A DNA stretch of 64,000 nucleotides from JAMZMI01 sp039970095 (GTDB taxonomy: Bacteria > Bacteroidota > Bacteroidia > Cytophagales > Cyclobacteriaceae). Location of the stretch: contig JBDVMP010000075.1 in the NCBI GenBank assembly GCA_039970095.1, positions 1 through 64,000 on the forward strand, written 5' to 3'. Made by a program: the position numbers and the translations under genes. This document shows positions 36,809-45,795 of the stretch, one piece after another (position 1 is the stretch's first letter; every line of letters starts with the position of its first letter). Under the pieces are notes generated by a model that saw only the letters and a program-made list of their open reading frames with translations, was not told the DNA's origin and did no database searches.

Positions 36809-37903
36809 ATGGAAATCAACAGAGAGAGCGTACTAAAAGCACTGAGCAAAGTAGAAGACCCTGATCTGAAAAAAGATCTGGTGACACTGGATATGATCCA
36901 GAACGTAATAGTAAAGGATACTCACATCAGCTTTACTGTGGTTCTTACCACCCCCGCCTGCCCCCTTAAAGAATTGATCCGCAAGAATTGTGAAGAAGCC
37001 CTGGTGGAAACATTTGGTGAAAATATCACTTCCGAAATAGAAATGTCCTCTACTGTTACTACGGTTAGAAGCAATGCGCCTTTACTTCCTAATGTTAAAA
37101 ACATCATAGCCGTTTCGTCTGGAAAAGGTGGAGTAGGAAAATCAACTGTGGCGGCAAACCTCGCAGTGGCGCTGGCCAAAACCGGAGCAGAGGTTGGGCT
37201 GATTGACGCTGACATCTTTGGTCCATCTGTTCCAACTATGTTTAATTGTGAATATGAACAACCGGCCGTGACCCAGGTCAACGGCAAAAACCTGATCATA
37301 CCGATTCTTCAATATGGTGTGAAATTGATGTCGATAGGCTTTCTTTCGCCTCCCGAAAATGCAGTTGTGTGGAGAGGCCCAATGGCAAGTTCAGCTTTGA
37401 AGCAGTTTTTAGGCGACACGGAATGGGGCGATCTGGATTACCTGCTGATTGATCTACCTCCCGGCACCAGCGACATTCATCTGACCCTGGTACAAACTGT
37501 ACCTGTTACGGGTGCTATAGTGGTCACTACACCTCAAAAGGTGGCTTTAGCAGATGCACGCAAAGGTCTGGCTATGTTCAAACAGCCACAAATCAACGTT
37601 CCAGTACTCGGTATAGTTGAAAATATGGCTTACTTCACTCCTGAAGAACTCCCTGATAATAAATACTTCATCTTTGGAGAAAATGGTGGCAAGAACTTAT
37701 CAGAAAAATCTGACGTTCCTTTTTTGGGTCAGATTCCTATAGTGCAAAGTATTCGCGAAAGCGGTGATGCAGGCTACCCTGCTGTATTAAAGGATGATGT
37801 AACAGCCAATTCTTTCAATACTCTGGCCGAATCGCTGGCGCAGCAAGTAGCAATTAGAAATGCCACACAGCAAAAAACTGTGAAAGTAGAGTTAAATTCG
37901 TAG
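36809..37903 (+). CDS. Mrp/NBP35-family ATPase, Fe-S cluster carrier type
   Basis: The 364-residue protein has an N-terminal MIP18/DUF59 domain (about residues 1-85) and a ParA/Mrp P-loop ATPase with SSGKGGVGKST at about 103-113, DADIFGPSVP, and DLPPGTSD. Mrp proteins carry Fe-S clusters to target enzymes. The usual CxxC between VENM and IFG is not present here (the segment reads AYFTPEELPDNKYFIFGENGG), so cluster binding would need other ligands. I use the ATG at 36809 instead of the TTG at 36776. The NifU-like gene follows after 14 bases, supporting an Fe-S role. Confidence 0.9.
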   Translation: MEINRESVLKALSKVEDPDLKKDLVTLDMIQNVIVKDTHISFTVVLTTPACPLKELIRKNCEEALVETFGENITSEIEMSSTVTTVRSNAPLLPNVKNIIAVSSGKGGVGKSTVAANLAVALAKTGAEVGLIDADIFGPSVPTMFNCEYEQPAVTQVNGKNLIIPILQYGVKLMSIGFLSPPENAVVWRGPMASSALKQFLGDTEWGDLDYLLIDLPPGTSDIHLTLVQTVPVTGAIVVTTPQKVALADARKGLAMFKQPQINVPVLGIVENMAYFTPEELPDNKYFIFGENGGKNLSEKSDVPFLGQIPIVQSIRESGDAGYPAVLKDDVTANSFNTLAESLAQQVAIRNATQQKTVKVELNS

Positions 37904-37917
37904 GATAAATAAACAAC

Positions 37918-38193
37918 ATGGGTTTAATCGATCAAATAGAAGCCGCCTTACAGAACATTCGTCCCTACTTGGAAGCTGATGGTGGTGATGTGAAAGTCCT
38001 TGAGGTAACAAATGGAGTGGTGAAATTGGAACTACTGGGAAACTGCGGCTCCTGCCCCATGTCCACCATGACGCTGAAGGCTGGCGTAGAAGAGGCTATA
38101 AAGCGTGCTGTTCCGGAGATTAAAAGTGTAGAGGCTGTTAATATCACATCTCCGGATGACCCCAACGCAAAATTGCCACAAACCATGATGTAA
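37918..38193 (+). CDS. NifU-like Fe-S scaffold protein
   Basis: The 91-residue protein is a stand-alone NifU C-terminal domain: IRPYLEADGGDVKVLEV, then the cluster-binding GNCGSCPMST with C43 and C46, and GVEEAIKRAVPEI. Such proteins bind a [4Fe-4S] cluster between two subunits and pass it on. It lies in one operon with the Mrp ATPase; the following protease gene starts on the next base after its stop. Confidence 0.94.
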   Translation: MGLIDQIEAALQNIRPYLEADGGDVKVLEVTNGVVKLELLGNCGSCPMSTMTLKAGVEEAIKRAVPEIKSVEAVNITSPDDPNAKLPQTMM

Positions 38194-41100
38194 ATGAGGT
38201 TCTGGCTCATTCTGCTATTCTCAACCCCATTATTTTTACAGGCCCAGATCAGATGTGGGTTTGATAGTGTCTTGGCAAATACCCAGCGCTCGCAAACTCA
38301 AGAAGACTTTAGTCAATGGCTTCAAAAAAAATCGAAGCTGAATGATACCCAATCATTTATAAGCCAAATTTTTAATGGGAAACAGGCCGCTGAAATCTAT
38401 GAGCTCCCTATTGTTTTTCATATTATACATACTGGACAGTCCGTCGGTGCGGGGTATAACCTGAGCAATGAGCGAATCATAGATCAGGTTGATCGACTCA
38501 ATAAAGATTTTAGAAGGCTAAACGAGGATGCGGACAATACGCCTGCTGAGTTTTTGGATGTGGCGGTAGATACTGAAATTCAGTTTGTAATGGCGAAGCA
38601 AGACCCTGAGGGAAGGCCATCATCGGGTATCACCCGCACAGAGGTGTCTCAGACTTCCTTCAAAACGTCAGAAATAGACGTGATCGCCTCTCTGATTCAA
38701 TGGCCTCCTGAAGATTATATCAATGTTTACGTGCTCAACCTTGAGTCATATCTCGGCTTGGGAATGTTTCCTTTCTCCGATGAAGACGGACTGAAAAACG
38801 AAATAGAAAATCTGCGTGAGACAGACGGGGTTTACATCAGATATAAGTACTTCGGTTTTAATGATAATGAAGATGATAATTTGGCCTTCGACAGCTATGG
38901 AAGAACCTTAACACACGAACTGGGGCACTATCTGGGTGTGCTTCATACATTTCATGGCGGATGCACCAGCACAAACGATTATTGTGATGATACGCCGGCT
39001 CTGAGCAACTCAACCCTCAACATCAATGAGTCCTGCGGGGATATTCCAAACACGGCCTGCGAATCAGGTGAACGTCCAATGGTTGAAAACTTTATGGACT
39101 ACACCGATGATGTATGCATGAATCTTTTCACTCAAGATCAAAAGGAAAGGATGCGTACAGTGCTGCAGTATAGCCCGAGAAGAAAATCTCTGCTCACGTC
39201 TCCGGCACTTGTGCAGCCCATTCTGGTGAACAACGACATGGGGATCAGGGAAATAAGATCTCCCTTGAAAACAGATTGCTCCAACGAATTTATACCTTCT
39301 ATTCAGGTAAGAAACTACGGCAGCAATGAAGTGAATTCTTTTAAGATTTCAATAAAGCAAAATGGCCAGGTAATAGAAGTTCGGGACTTCAATACCACTC
39401 TGACACCTGACGAACTTGATATCGTTAGTTTCTCACCGATGACGATTACTTCTGAAAACTTCACTGATATTTCCTTTGAGGTAATCGAAGTAAATGGTGT
39501 GGCCGACGGCAAAAACGCTAACAACAGTCAAAACATCACCATCAACCCTGGCGAAACCACGGTGCTTCCTTACATGCAATCATTCGACAATGGTGAGGGT
39601 TTTCTTGCCCGTACTCAACTCAATGAAGTTTCACAATGGCAGGTTGTAACAGCAGCGGATTCTTTGGCGCTCAATCAGGCAGCAGTACTGGCCTGCTACG
39701 AGTTTGAGGATGACATCAACTATGGGGTAAAGGATTTTCTATATACAGATGTTCTTGATGTTTCTTCGCTAAACTCTGCATTGCTCACCTTCAAATATGC
39801 CTACTCCGGCAGAATCTCTGGAGAATACCTCGATCAGTTAATAGTAGCTATCTCTACAGACTGTGGCGCAAGTTTTAGCTTCAATGACTACTTATTTAAC
39901 AAAAAAGGAAACAATCTGGTGACCACCTCAAAAACAGAAACAGAGTTTGTTCCTACCTCTGAGTTTGATTGGGAGCAGGTGGACATCAACATAACGCCCT
40001 ACCTTGAACATGACAATATTCAAATCGCCTTCATTGGTGTGAATGGCGGAGGAAACAATCTTTATGTGGATGACATACAAGTCACTTCATCAAATTTACT
40101 GTCCTATGATGCAGGAATCAGGCGGTTGGAAAGCGCCGGTGTAGTCACTTGCTTTGATGATATATTGCCGTCCCTGAATGTTAGAAACTTTGGATATAAG
40201 CGAATTGATCAAATGAAAGTTTCTCTTAACCTCAACGGAGCAGATTTTGACACTGTTTACAGTGATCTTAACCTTAAGTCTGGTGATTCTGAGGAGTTTA
40301 GGTTCGATTTCGGGAAATTAGAAGCAGGTTTAAATGAGTTGTTTTTTAGTATAGATTCAATTAACGACACTCTGGATGCACAGACCAACAATAACTTACT
40401 GGCATATAAAATTTATGTTGATGACTCGAAAGACACGATTCCGGTAAGGCAGACTTTTGAATCTGAAATTATTGACACTTGGGTTATCAATGAGGTAAAC
40501 GGTGAGCCGCTCTATGAACTAGCAGAAATTACGGGGAGAAACCATGTGCTAAGAGCGACGGCTTATGATACTGGAAAAGTAGGAACGCAAACATACTTAG
40601 TGAGCCCAAACATCTACACCGACCAAATCAGGCAGGGAGCCATTAGGTTTAAACTGTCATATGCTGAAAGGGCGGGCTACACAGATAACCTGAAGATCTT
40701 ATTATCGCTTGATTGTGGTGCCAACTACAACATTGAGGTATATAATAAAAATACCAAAGACATGGCCATCAATAGTTCTGAGCAGCCATGGGTACCTGAC
40801 GATGAGATGGATTGGGTAACGGAGTTTGTAGATATCACTGAACATATGATTTGGAACAACCTCAGGATTGCGTTCGTTTTCACGAACGGTCAGGGGAATA
40901 ACCTTTATCTGGATGACATTGAACTGCTAACATCAAACGACCCCAATCAGCCTATACCGGAGTTTAACATGTCCATGTACCCCAACCCTGCTACGGACAG
41001 GTTTTATCTCTCATTTAAGGTTCCTGAAAAGCAAACCATGAATGTGAAAATGGTAGATATGACAGGACGCATTGTCCTGGATCAGGACATTGATAACGTC

Positions 41101-41205
41101 CTCAATCAAAAACTGGAGATTGTCACAACAGCTGAGAAAGGCTTTTATCTGGTGATGGTAACTGGCCCTGATGTACGAATGACGCAGCGGATTTATATCC
41201 GCTAA
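38194..41205 (+). CDS. Secreted M43 (pappalysin-type) metalloprotease with T9SS sorting domain
   Basis: The 1003-residue product has a signal peptide (MRFWLILLFSTPLFLQA) and an M43 catalytic domain (about residues 60-330) with the zinc site HELGHYLGVLH at 241-251 and disulfide-type cysteines nearby. Two similar CARDB plus jelly-roll units follow (about 348-635 and 638-920); each has a VRN.G start and a GNNLY.DDI end. The last 80 residues are a T9SS sorting domain (FNMSMYPNPATDRFYLSF... GFYLVMVTG). It is an exported protease, probably for extracellular protein breakdown. The start directly follows the NifU stop, so it is likely co-transcribed, although the functions are unrelated. Confidence 0.9.
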   Translation: MRFWLILLFSTPLFLQAQIRCGFDSVLANTQRSQTQEDFSQWLQKKSKLNDTQSFISQIFNGKQAAEIYELPIVFHIIHTGQSVGAGYNLSNERIIDQVDRLNKDFRRLNEDADNTPAEFLDVAVDTEIQFVMAKQDPEGRPSSGITRTEVSQTSFKTSEIDVIASLIQWPPEDYINVYVLNLESYLGLGMFPFSDEDGLKNEIENLRETDGVYIRYKYFGFNDNEDDNLAFDSYGRTLTHELGHYLGVLHTFHGGCTSTNDYCDDTPALSNSTLNINESCGDIPNTACESGERPMVENFMDYTDDVCMNLFTQDQKERMRTVLQYSPRRKSLLTSPALVQPILVNNDMGIREIRSPLKTDCSNEFIPSIQVRNYGSNEVNSFKISIKQNGQVIEVRDFNTTLTPDELDIVSFSPMTITSENFTDISFEVIEVNGVADGKNANNSQNITINPGETTVLPYMQSFDNGEGFLARTQLNEVSQWQVVTAADSLALNQAAVLACYEFEDDINYGVKDFLYTDVLDVSSLNSALLTFKYAYSGRISGEYLDQLIVAISTDCGASFSFNDYLFNKKGNNLVTTSKTETEFVPTSEFDWEQVDINITPYLEHDNIQIAFIGVNGGGNNLYVDDIQVTSSNLLSYDAGIRRLESAGVVTCFDDILPSLNVRNFGYKRIDQMKVSLNLNGADFDTVYSDLNLKSGDSEEFRFDFGKLEAGLNELFFSIDSINDTLDAQTNNNLLAYKIYVDDSKDTIPVRQTFESEIIDTWVINEVNGEPLYELAEITGRNHVLRATAYDTGKVGTQTYLVSPNIYTDQIRQGAIRFKLSYAERAGYTDNLKILLSLDCGANYNIEVYNKNTKDMAINSSEQPWVPDDEMDWVTEFVDITEHMIWNNLRIAFVFTNGQGNNLYLDDIELLTSNDPNQPIPEFNMSMYPNPATDRFYLSFKVPEKQTMNVKMVDMTGRIVLDQDIDNVLNQKLEIVTTAEKGFYLVMVTGPDVRMTQRIYIR

Positions 41206-42387
41206 TTACTTCTGAAATTTGTTTAAAGAAATATCGCTCTGCTCAAAGATGTAGGACGGAAAATCATAGTTATAATCCTCTTTTTCCTCTTTTCTCTTCA
41301 CAGCGTTCACAATCATCTGATCTAATATCTGGCGATAAGGTGTGGTATCCGGCCACAGGTAGTAGGCAAGTGATCCGGGTATGGTGTTGATTTCGTTTAG
41401 GTACACCTTATTATCGGAGGTATCTACTATAAAATCTATCCTCACCATACCTCCACATCCTGAAGTGATGTAAGCCTTTCGGGCCATCTCGTGAACTTCG
41501 GCTTCCATCTCTTTTGTGATCTCGGCAGGTACCTTTCTTTTCAGCCCGCTCATGCCTGAGAATGAATTTATATCATCCTTATACTTATTATCAAAGGACA
41601 GCAGTGTGTCTCCTTTAAAGGGTTCTTCTATCAAAGACAGGTGCTGCTCAGCAGCATTTCCATAAACGGCACAATTGAGTTCTCTATTTTCCTTGATGAA
41701 TTTCTCAACGATTGTCTTTTCGGCAAACTGAAAGGCATTGTTCAGTGCTTCTTCCAGTTCTTCCATGTTGTGTGCGGCACTCACTCCAACGCTTGAGCCC
41801 AAATTGTTGGGTTTTACGATCAGCGGAAATCCGATCTCAGTGATTTTGGTCTCAATAAATGCTTTGTCAAAGAACCAGCTCCGCTTGCTGATGGTGATCC
41901 CGTCAACCACGCTGATGCCTGCTTGTTTGAGTATCTCTTTTAGTTCAAACTTGTTCATGCACAGTGCAGAGCTGAACACATCGCTCCCGACGTAAGGCAG
42001 ATTTTTGATTTCAAACAATCCCTGAAAACATCCATCTTCACCTAGTGTGCCGTGAAAGATTGGAAAAATCAAGTCTATCTGGATCGGTTTGGGCTTTGAT
42101 AGCAATCCGGATTTTTTTGGGTAGAGAAATGGATCGTTAGAAGTTGCGGTCAGATAGACCTCAGTAGCTTTTTTCTCCAGTTCAGAAATAACCTTATAGT
42201 TGGTCACATCCATCAGCGCTTCACCTGTAAAGAATACACCTTCCTTATTGACGTAAACCGGAACAACCTCATATTTATCCTCGTCCAACTTATTCATGAT
42301 CTGAAGGGCTGAGATAATTGATATATCATGCTCAACAGATTTTCCTCCAAAAAATACTCCCAGTTTAGTCTTAATCATATTTATCAT
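41206..42387 (-). CDS. ddl: D-alanine--D-alanine ligase
   Basis: The 393-residue ATP-grasp enzyme joins two D-alanines for peptidoglycan. The start VFFGGKSVEHDISIISA, the middle FPIFHGTLGEDGCFQGLFEI, the ATP-grasp core PLIVKPNNLGSSVGVSAA, and the end FIVDTSDNKVYLNEINTIPGSLAYYLW are all typical. A C-terminal tail after about 365 is not part of the core fold. It starts 7 bases after the stop of the MurF-type gene and the products catalyse consecutive steps (D-Ala-D-Ala synthesis and its addition to the precursor). Confidence 0.94.
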   Translation of the reverse strand: MINMIKTKLGVFFGGKSVEHDISIISALQIMNKLDEDKYEVVPVYVNKEGVFFTGEALMDVTNYKVISELEKKATEVYLTATSNDPFLYPKKSGLLSKPKPIQIDLIFPIFHGTLGEDGCFQGLFEIKNLPYVGSDVFSSALCMNKFELKEILKQAGISVVDGITISKRSWFFDKAFIETKITEIGFPLIVKPNNLGSSVGVSAAHNMEELEEALNNAFQFAEKTIVEKFIKENRELNCAVYGNAAEQHLSLIEEPFKGDTLLSFDNKYKDDINSFSGMSGLKRKVPAEITKEMEAEVHEMARKAYITSGCGGMVRIDFIVDTSDNKVYLNEINTIPGSLAYYLWPDTTPYRQILDQMIVNAVKRKEEKEDYNYDFPSYIFEQSDISLNKFQK

Positions 42388-42394
42388 TCAATCT

Positions 42395-43960
42395 TTATTG
42401 CTCCAGTAAGTCGGGCAAATCATTTTCATAAAGCACTGTATCATTATCCCTGCAAACTTCTCTGAGAAGAGATCTGGCTTCAGTTAGGTTTTTGACACCA
42501 TGGTAAGTGCCCTCCTTCATCTTTCCTGTTTCCTTAATACCTTCAAGGATGAATTTACCCGGGTTATCTCCCACAATAATCGCTATATCAGTGTATTCGG
42601 AAATATAATTTCCCAATTTTTTATTTATCTCCTCAGATAGGTCACCCAGCTCGATGATCCCAGGGGTGATGATAATTCTGTTTTGCTCAAACATGCCCAA
42701 TACTTTGAGCGCCATCTCAGCGCCTTTGATATTGGAGTTATAAGCATCATCCAGAATCGTGATCTTTCCTGCTTTTCTGAGCTGAAGCCGATGCTCTGCT
42801 CCGGTAAGGTTTTGAATGCCAAACTTCATCTGATCCAGTCCTAAGCCCAATTTTTCACCCACGGCGATGCACGCAAGAATATTTGAAATATTGAAACTAC
42901 CGAGAATCTTGGTCTGAACAGCATCAAGTTTCTGTCCATTTTTTACCAGGTCAAAACGAGAGCCGCTCCTATCAAAAGTAATCTTATCTGCGTGATAACC
43001 ACTCTTTTCTCCTTCTATTGAATAATAGACTGCCGGAGTATTGTTCACCTTGGTATTGCGAATGATGTCATAATCTGCATTGAGAACCCCCATCCCATCC
43101 TGTGGCAAGGAATCAATGAGTTCAAATTTTGTTTGCCTGATGTTTTCTACTGTCTTGAAAGTTTCCAAATGCTGCGCACCCACTGCCGTTAGGATTCCTA
43201 TTTTAGGGTTGACCAAATCACAAATCTCTTTGATATCATGCGGTTTTTTTGCCCCCATCTCTACTATGAAAACCTGGTGGTGTGCTTTGAGCTGCTCACG
43301 TATCGTTCTTACTACGCCCAGCGTGGTATTGAAGCTTCCTGGAGTCATCAGCACGCTGTACTTCACGCTGAGTATCTGCTTAAGAAAATTCTTGGTTGAT
43401 GTCTTGCCATAGCTCCCCGTGATGCCTATAATGATTAAATCGCTACGGCTTTTCAGTATTGCTTTAGCTTCATTGATATATTTATTGGTGATCCACTTAT
43501 CCATGGGCGTCATCACAAACACAGCCAAAACTGCAGCTACGGGAGATAGATACATTGCCAGGAACGCCAGAGATTGTAACCCAGTAAAAATCACCAAAAC
43601 ATAGCTTATGATCAACACAATGAGCGCTGCAGAAGCATAAAGTCGCGAAGCTCTGTTGGTATAGACCAATGCTTTCTTTTTCTTTTTTACAAGCCTATGA
43701 ACCGAAACAACAACTAAACCAGCTACACCCATCCAAAACAGCCAGATCAAGCTCAATAGATCTCCGGCCAAAACCATCGCGATAAAGGCAATCTCTTTGA
43801 GTCGGTTGGCTATAGAGTGCGATGTTTTAAACCACCTAAGGTAGCGTGAGGGCATATATGAGCTGTGCTGCAACATGTGCATTTCGTAACTCACCCTGGC
43901 ATGTCCGTAAAACAAACAAGTAGCGAAAAACAGATAAGTGTACAGGCTTGAAAAGTCCAT
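42395..43960 (-). CDS. MurF-type ligase with an N-terminal membrane domain
   Basis: The 521-residue protein has about four hydrophobic segments in residues 1-150 (roughly 4-20, 56-90, 108-128, 130-150). A Mur ligase follows, with the P-loop GITGSYGKTSTKNF (GKT at 185-187), GSFNTTLGVVRTI, the EMGAKKPHDI segment, TAVGAQHLETF, and LDDAYNSNIKGAEMALKVL. MurF adds D-Ala-D-Ala to UDP-MurNAc-tripeptide; the closest resemblance is to MurF, and ddl is next in the operon. Soluble MurF has no membrane part, so this may be a membrane-tethered MurF or a specialised ligase acting on another D-Ala acceptor. Confidence 0.82.
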   Translation of the reverse strand: MDFSSLYTYLFFATCLFYGHARVSYEMHMLQHSSYMPSRYLRWFKTSHSIANRLKEIAFIAMVLAGDLLSLIWLFWMGVAGLVVVSVHRLVKKKKKALVYTNRASRLYASAALIVLIISYVLVIFTGLQSLAFLAMYLSPVAAVLAVFVMTPMDKWITNKYINEAKAILKSRSDLIIIGITGSYGKTSTKNFLKQILSVKYSVLMTPGSFNTTLGVVRTIREQLKAHHQVFIVEMGAKKPHDIKEICDLVNPKIGILTAVGAQHLETFKTVENIRQTKFELIDSLPQDGMGVLNADYDIIRNTKVNNTPAVYYSIEGEKSGYHADKITFDRSGSRFDLVKNGQKLDAVQTKILGSFNISNILACIAVGEKLGLGLDQMKFGIQNLTGAEHRLQLRKAGKITILDDAYNSNIKGAEMALKVLGMFEQNRIIITPGIIELGDLSEEINKKLGNYISEYTDIAIIVGDNPGKFILEGIKETGKMKEGTYHGVKNLTEARSLLREVCRDNDTVLYENDLPDLLEQ

Positions 43961-44716
43961 CTAGAGATCTAAAAATTTATCAATCTTTAATAATACAGCC
44001 GACTCTGCATCGAGAAAAGTATAATGCCCGGCATTTTCGATTATCTCCAATTTAGACCCAGCAATGAGTTTATGCATGATCTTACCGTGAGATATTGGGG
44101 TGTCTTTGTCGTTTTTGCCAAATATCAAAAGTGTTGGGCTATCAATTTCAGGCATCAAATGCCTCAGATCCTCATTGATAACAGCTACGATGGTTTTCTT
44201 ATGAAACTCAGACTGAGCAGCACTTTTAAAATCTTTCGAAGCAAAAATTGAATTGAGAGCTTTGTTTATAGTAAGAGATACTTTGTTGTCCCCAAAAACG
44301 AATATGACCTTTTTTGCGACTTTAATTAGCCTAACTTTCAAAGGAACTATACGCACGCCTGCACTACCAAGCAAAATAAGCCCTTTTGTTTTGTTTTTTG
44401 ACGCGTGAACAACGGAAATCCTACCTCCATGGCTGTGCCCAACCAAAAGTGGATTATCGATAGCCAGGGCTTCTAAGAAAGCGACAAGAAATTCCTGATA
44501 ATCATATACAGTCCAAGGGATTTTGGGTGTCTCGCTCTCTCCAAAACCGGGAAGGTCAGGAGCGAACACTCTAAATTTTTTGGAATAGTAGGTGATGAAC
44601 CGCTTGAAAACCTCTTTGCTACTGCCCCACCCGTGGAGTATGACCATCGGCTGCCCCTCACCCATTTCGTAATATTTGATGGCAATTCCCCGAACTTCAA
44701 TACTTTTGGATTCCAA
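43961..44716 (-). CDS. Alpha/beta hydrolase
   Basis: The 251-residue protein has the alpha/beta hydrolase fold: oxyanion loop HGWGSSKEVF near residue 28, nucleophile elbow GHSHGGRIS (serine about residue 94), acid residue in LLIFGKNDKDTPI, and final histidine in ENAGHYTFLD. The natural substrate is unknown. It directly precedes the membrane-fused MurF gene (stop at 43961, next start at 43960), then ddl, so a role in cell-wall precursor or lipid-linked intermediate handling is likely but unproven. Confidence 0.88.
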   Translation of the reverse strand: MESKSIEVRGIAIKYYEMGEGQPMVILHGWGSSKEVFKRFITYYSKKFRVFAPDLPGFGESETPKIPWTVYDYQEFLVAFLEALAIDNPLLVGHSHGGRISVVHASKNKTKGLILLGSAGVRIVPLKVRLIKVAKKVIFVFGDNKVSLTINKALNSIFASKDFKSAAQSEFHKKTIVAVINEDLRHLMPEIDSPTLLIFGKNDKDTPISHGKIMHKLIAGSKLEIIENAGHYTFLDAESAVLLKIDKFLDL

Positions 44717-44952
44717 TGCTACGCTGTGTAAAAGTCAATAGAAAAGATAATAAATGGTCGTTTGACACAAGTGGCAAATATAAGCTAGCTAATCATTGAT
44801 TCAAGTAATATTTGAACCTCATTGAATCTGCATCAGAGAATAGAAAATAAATGATGGAATTGTCAGTTTTGCTAAATAAAAGTGCGAACGCTTTTCATCT
44901 AATCAAAAAGGCAGATATTTGGCGTTAGAATTGCAAAACCGGCATTATTAAA

Positions 44953-45795
44953 ATGGCAAAAGAAAAAACCTGGAAAGATCTGGTACTTCATCTATTTCTG
45001 ATTTTCGCAATCAGCTTGGTAAGTGTTTTCATCTTCTTTTATATCTACCTTCCATTAACTACTAATCACGGAGAAACGCTCACCGTTCCGGATGTGAGAG
45101 GTGTCACGCTAGATGAATTGGAAGATTTTCTAGAGAGCCGAAACCTCAGATATGAAGTGACGGTCGATTCTGGTTTTTCGGCTACAGAGAGGCCGTTGGC
45201 GGTGCTCAAGCAGTTTCCGCTACCCAACTCTAAGGTGAAAGAAAACAGAAAAATCTATGTCACACTTAATTCTGAAAAACCGCCGTTGATCAGAATGCCG
45301 AAGTTGACAGAAGGTTCTGTTAAGAATGCTACGCTGATACTTCAAACGTATGATCTGGCTCTTGGAGAAATAATTTACGTACCGGACCCATATTTGAACT
45401 ATATTCTGAAACAGCAGATAGATGGACGTGAGGTTATGGAAGGAGAGCGTATACCGAAAGGCTCTAAAATAGACCTTGTGGCCGGCGATGGGCTGGGACA
45501 GCAAAATCTGGAATCCCCTGCATTAATCGGGCATGATCTGGAAAGCGCCAAGGTCGCCATAATAGGCTCAGGTTTAAAAATCGGAGAAATAGTACATGAA
45601 ACCTCCAATACTGCCGTTATCGAAGAAGTGTCGGCTGATGGAATCATGGAACAGGTAGAAATCACGGTGAGTCCGGGCAGTGTGGTAAAGCAAAGCCCCA
45701 GAAAAGGCCGCAATATGAGATTGGGACAAAAAATTGACCTCTGGGTTTACAAGCCGGATTCCCTGAATGTTAACCCTACTATATTAGATGAGTAG
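44953..45795 (+). CDS. Membrane-anchored PASTA-domain protein without kinase
   Basis: The 280-residue protein has one membrane helix (about residues 11-33) and then three PASTA units (about 44-112, 113-185 and 187-265); each opens with a proline and ends in a V.V/L strand, as in VPDVRGVTLDELEDFLESRNL. PASTA domains bind muropeptides or lipid II, usually on Ser/Thr kinases or penicillin-binding proteins. Neither is fused here. The gene is divergent from the hydrolase-MurF-ddl operon, consistent with cell-wall sensing or assembly. It overlaps the next gene by eight bases. Confidence 0.86.
   Translation: MAKEKTWKDLVLHLFLIFAISLVSVFIFFYIYLPLTTNHGETLTVPDVRGVTLDELEDFLESRNLRYEVTVDSGFSATERPLAVLKQFPLPNSKVKENRKIYVTLNSEKPPLIRMPKLTEGSVKNATLILQTYDLALGEIIYVPDPYLNYILKQQIDGREVMEGERIPKGSKIDLVAGDGLGQQNLESPALIGHDLESAKVAIIGSGLKIGEIVHETSNTAVIEEVSADGIMEQVEITVSPGSVVKQSPRKGRNMRLGQKIDLWVYKPDSLNVNPTILDE

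Noticed and set aside
44851..44929. Tiny 25-codon frame before the PASTA gene (MMELSVLLNKS...)
   Set aside because: Too short, no hydrophobic helix or neighbour support; likely chance.
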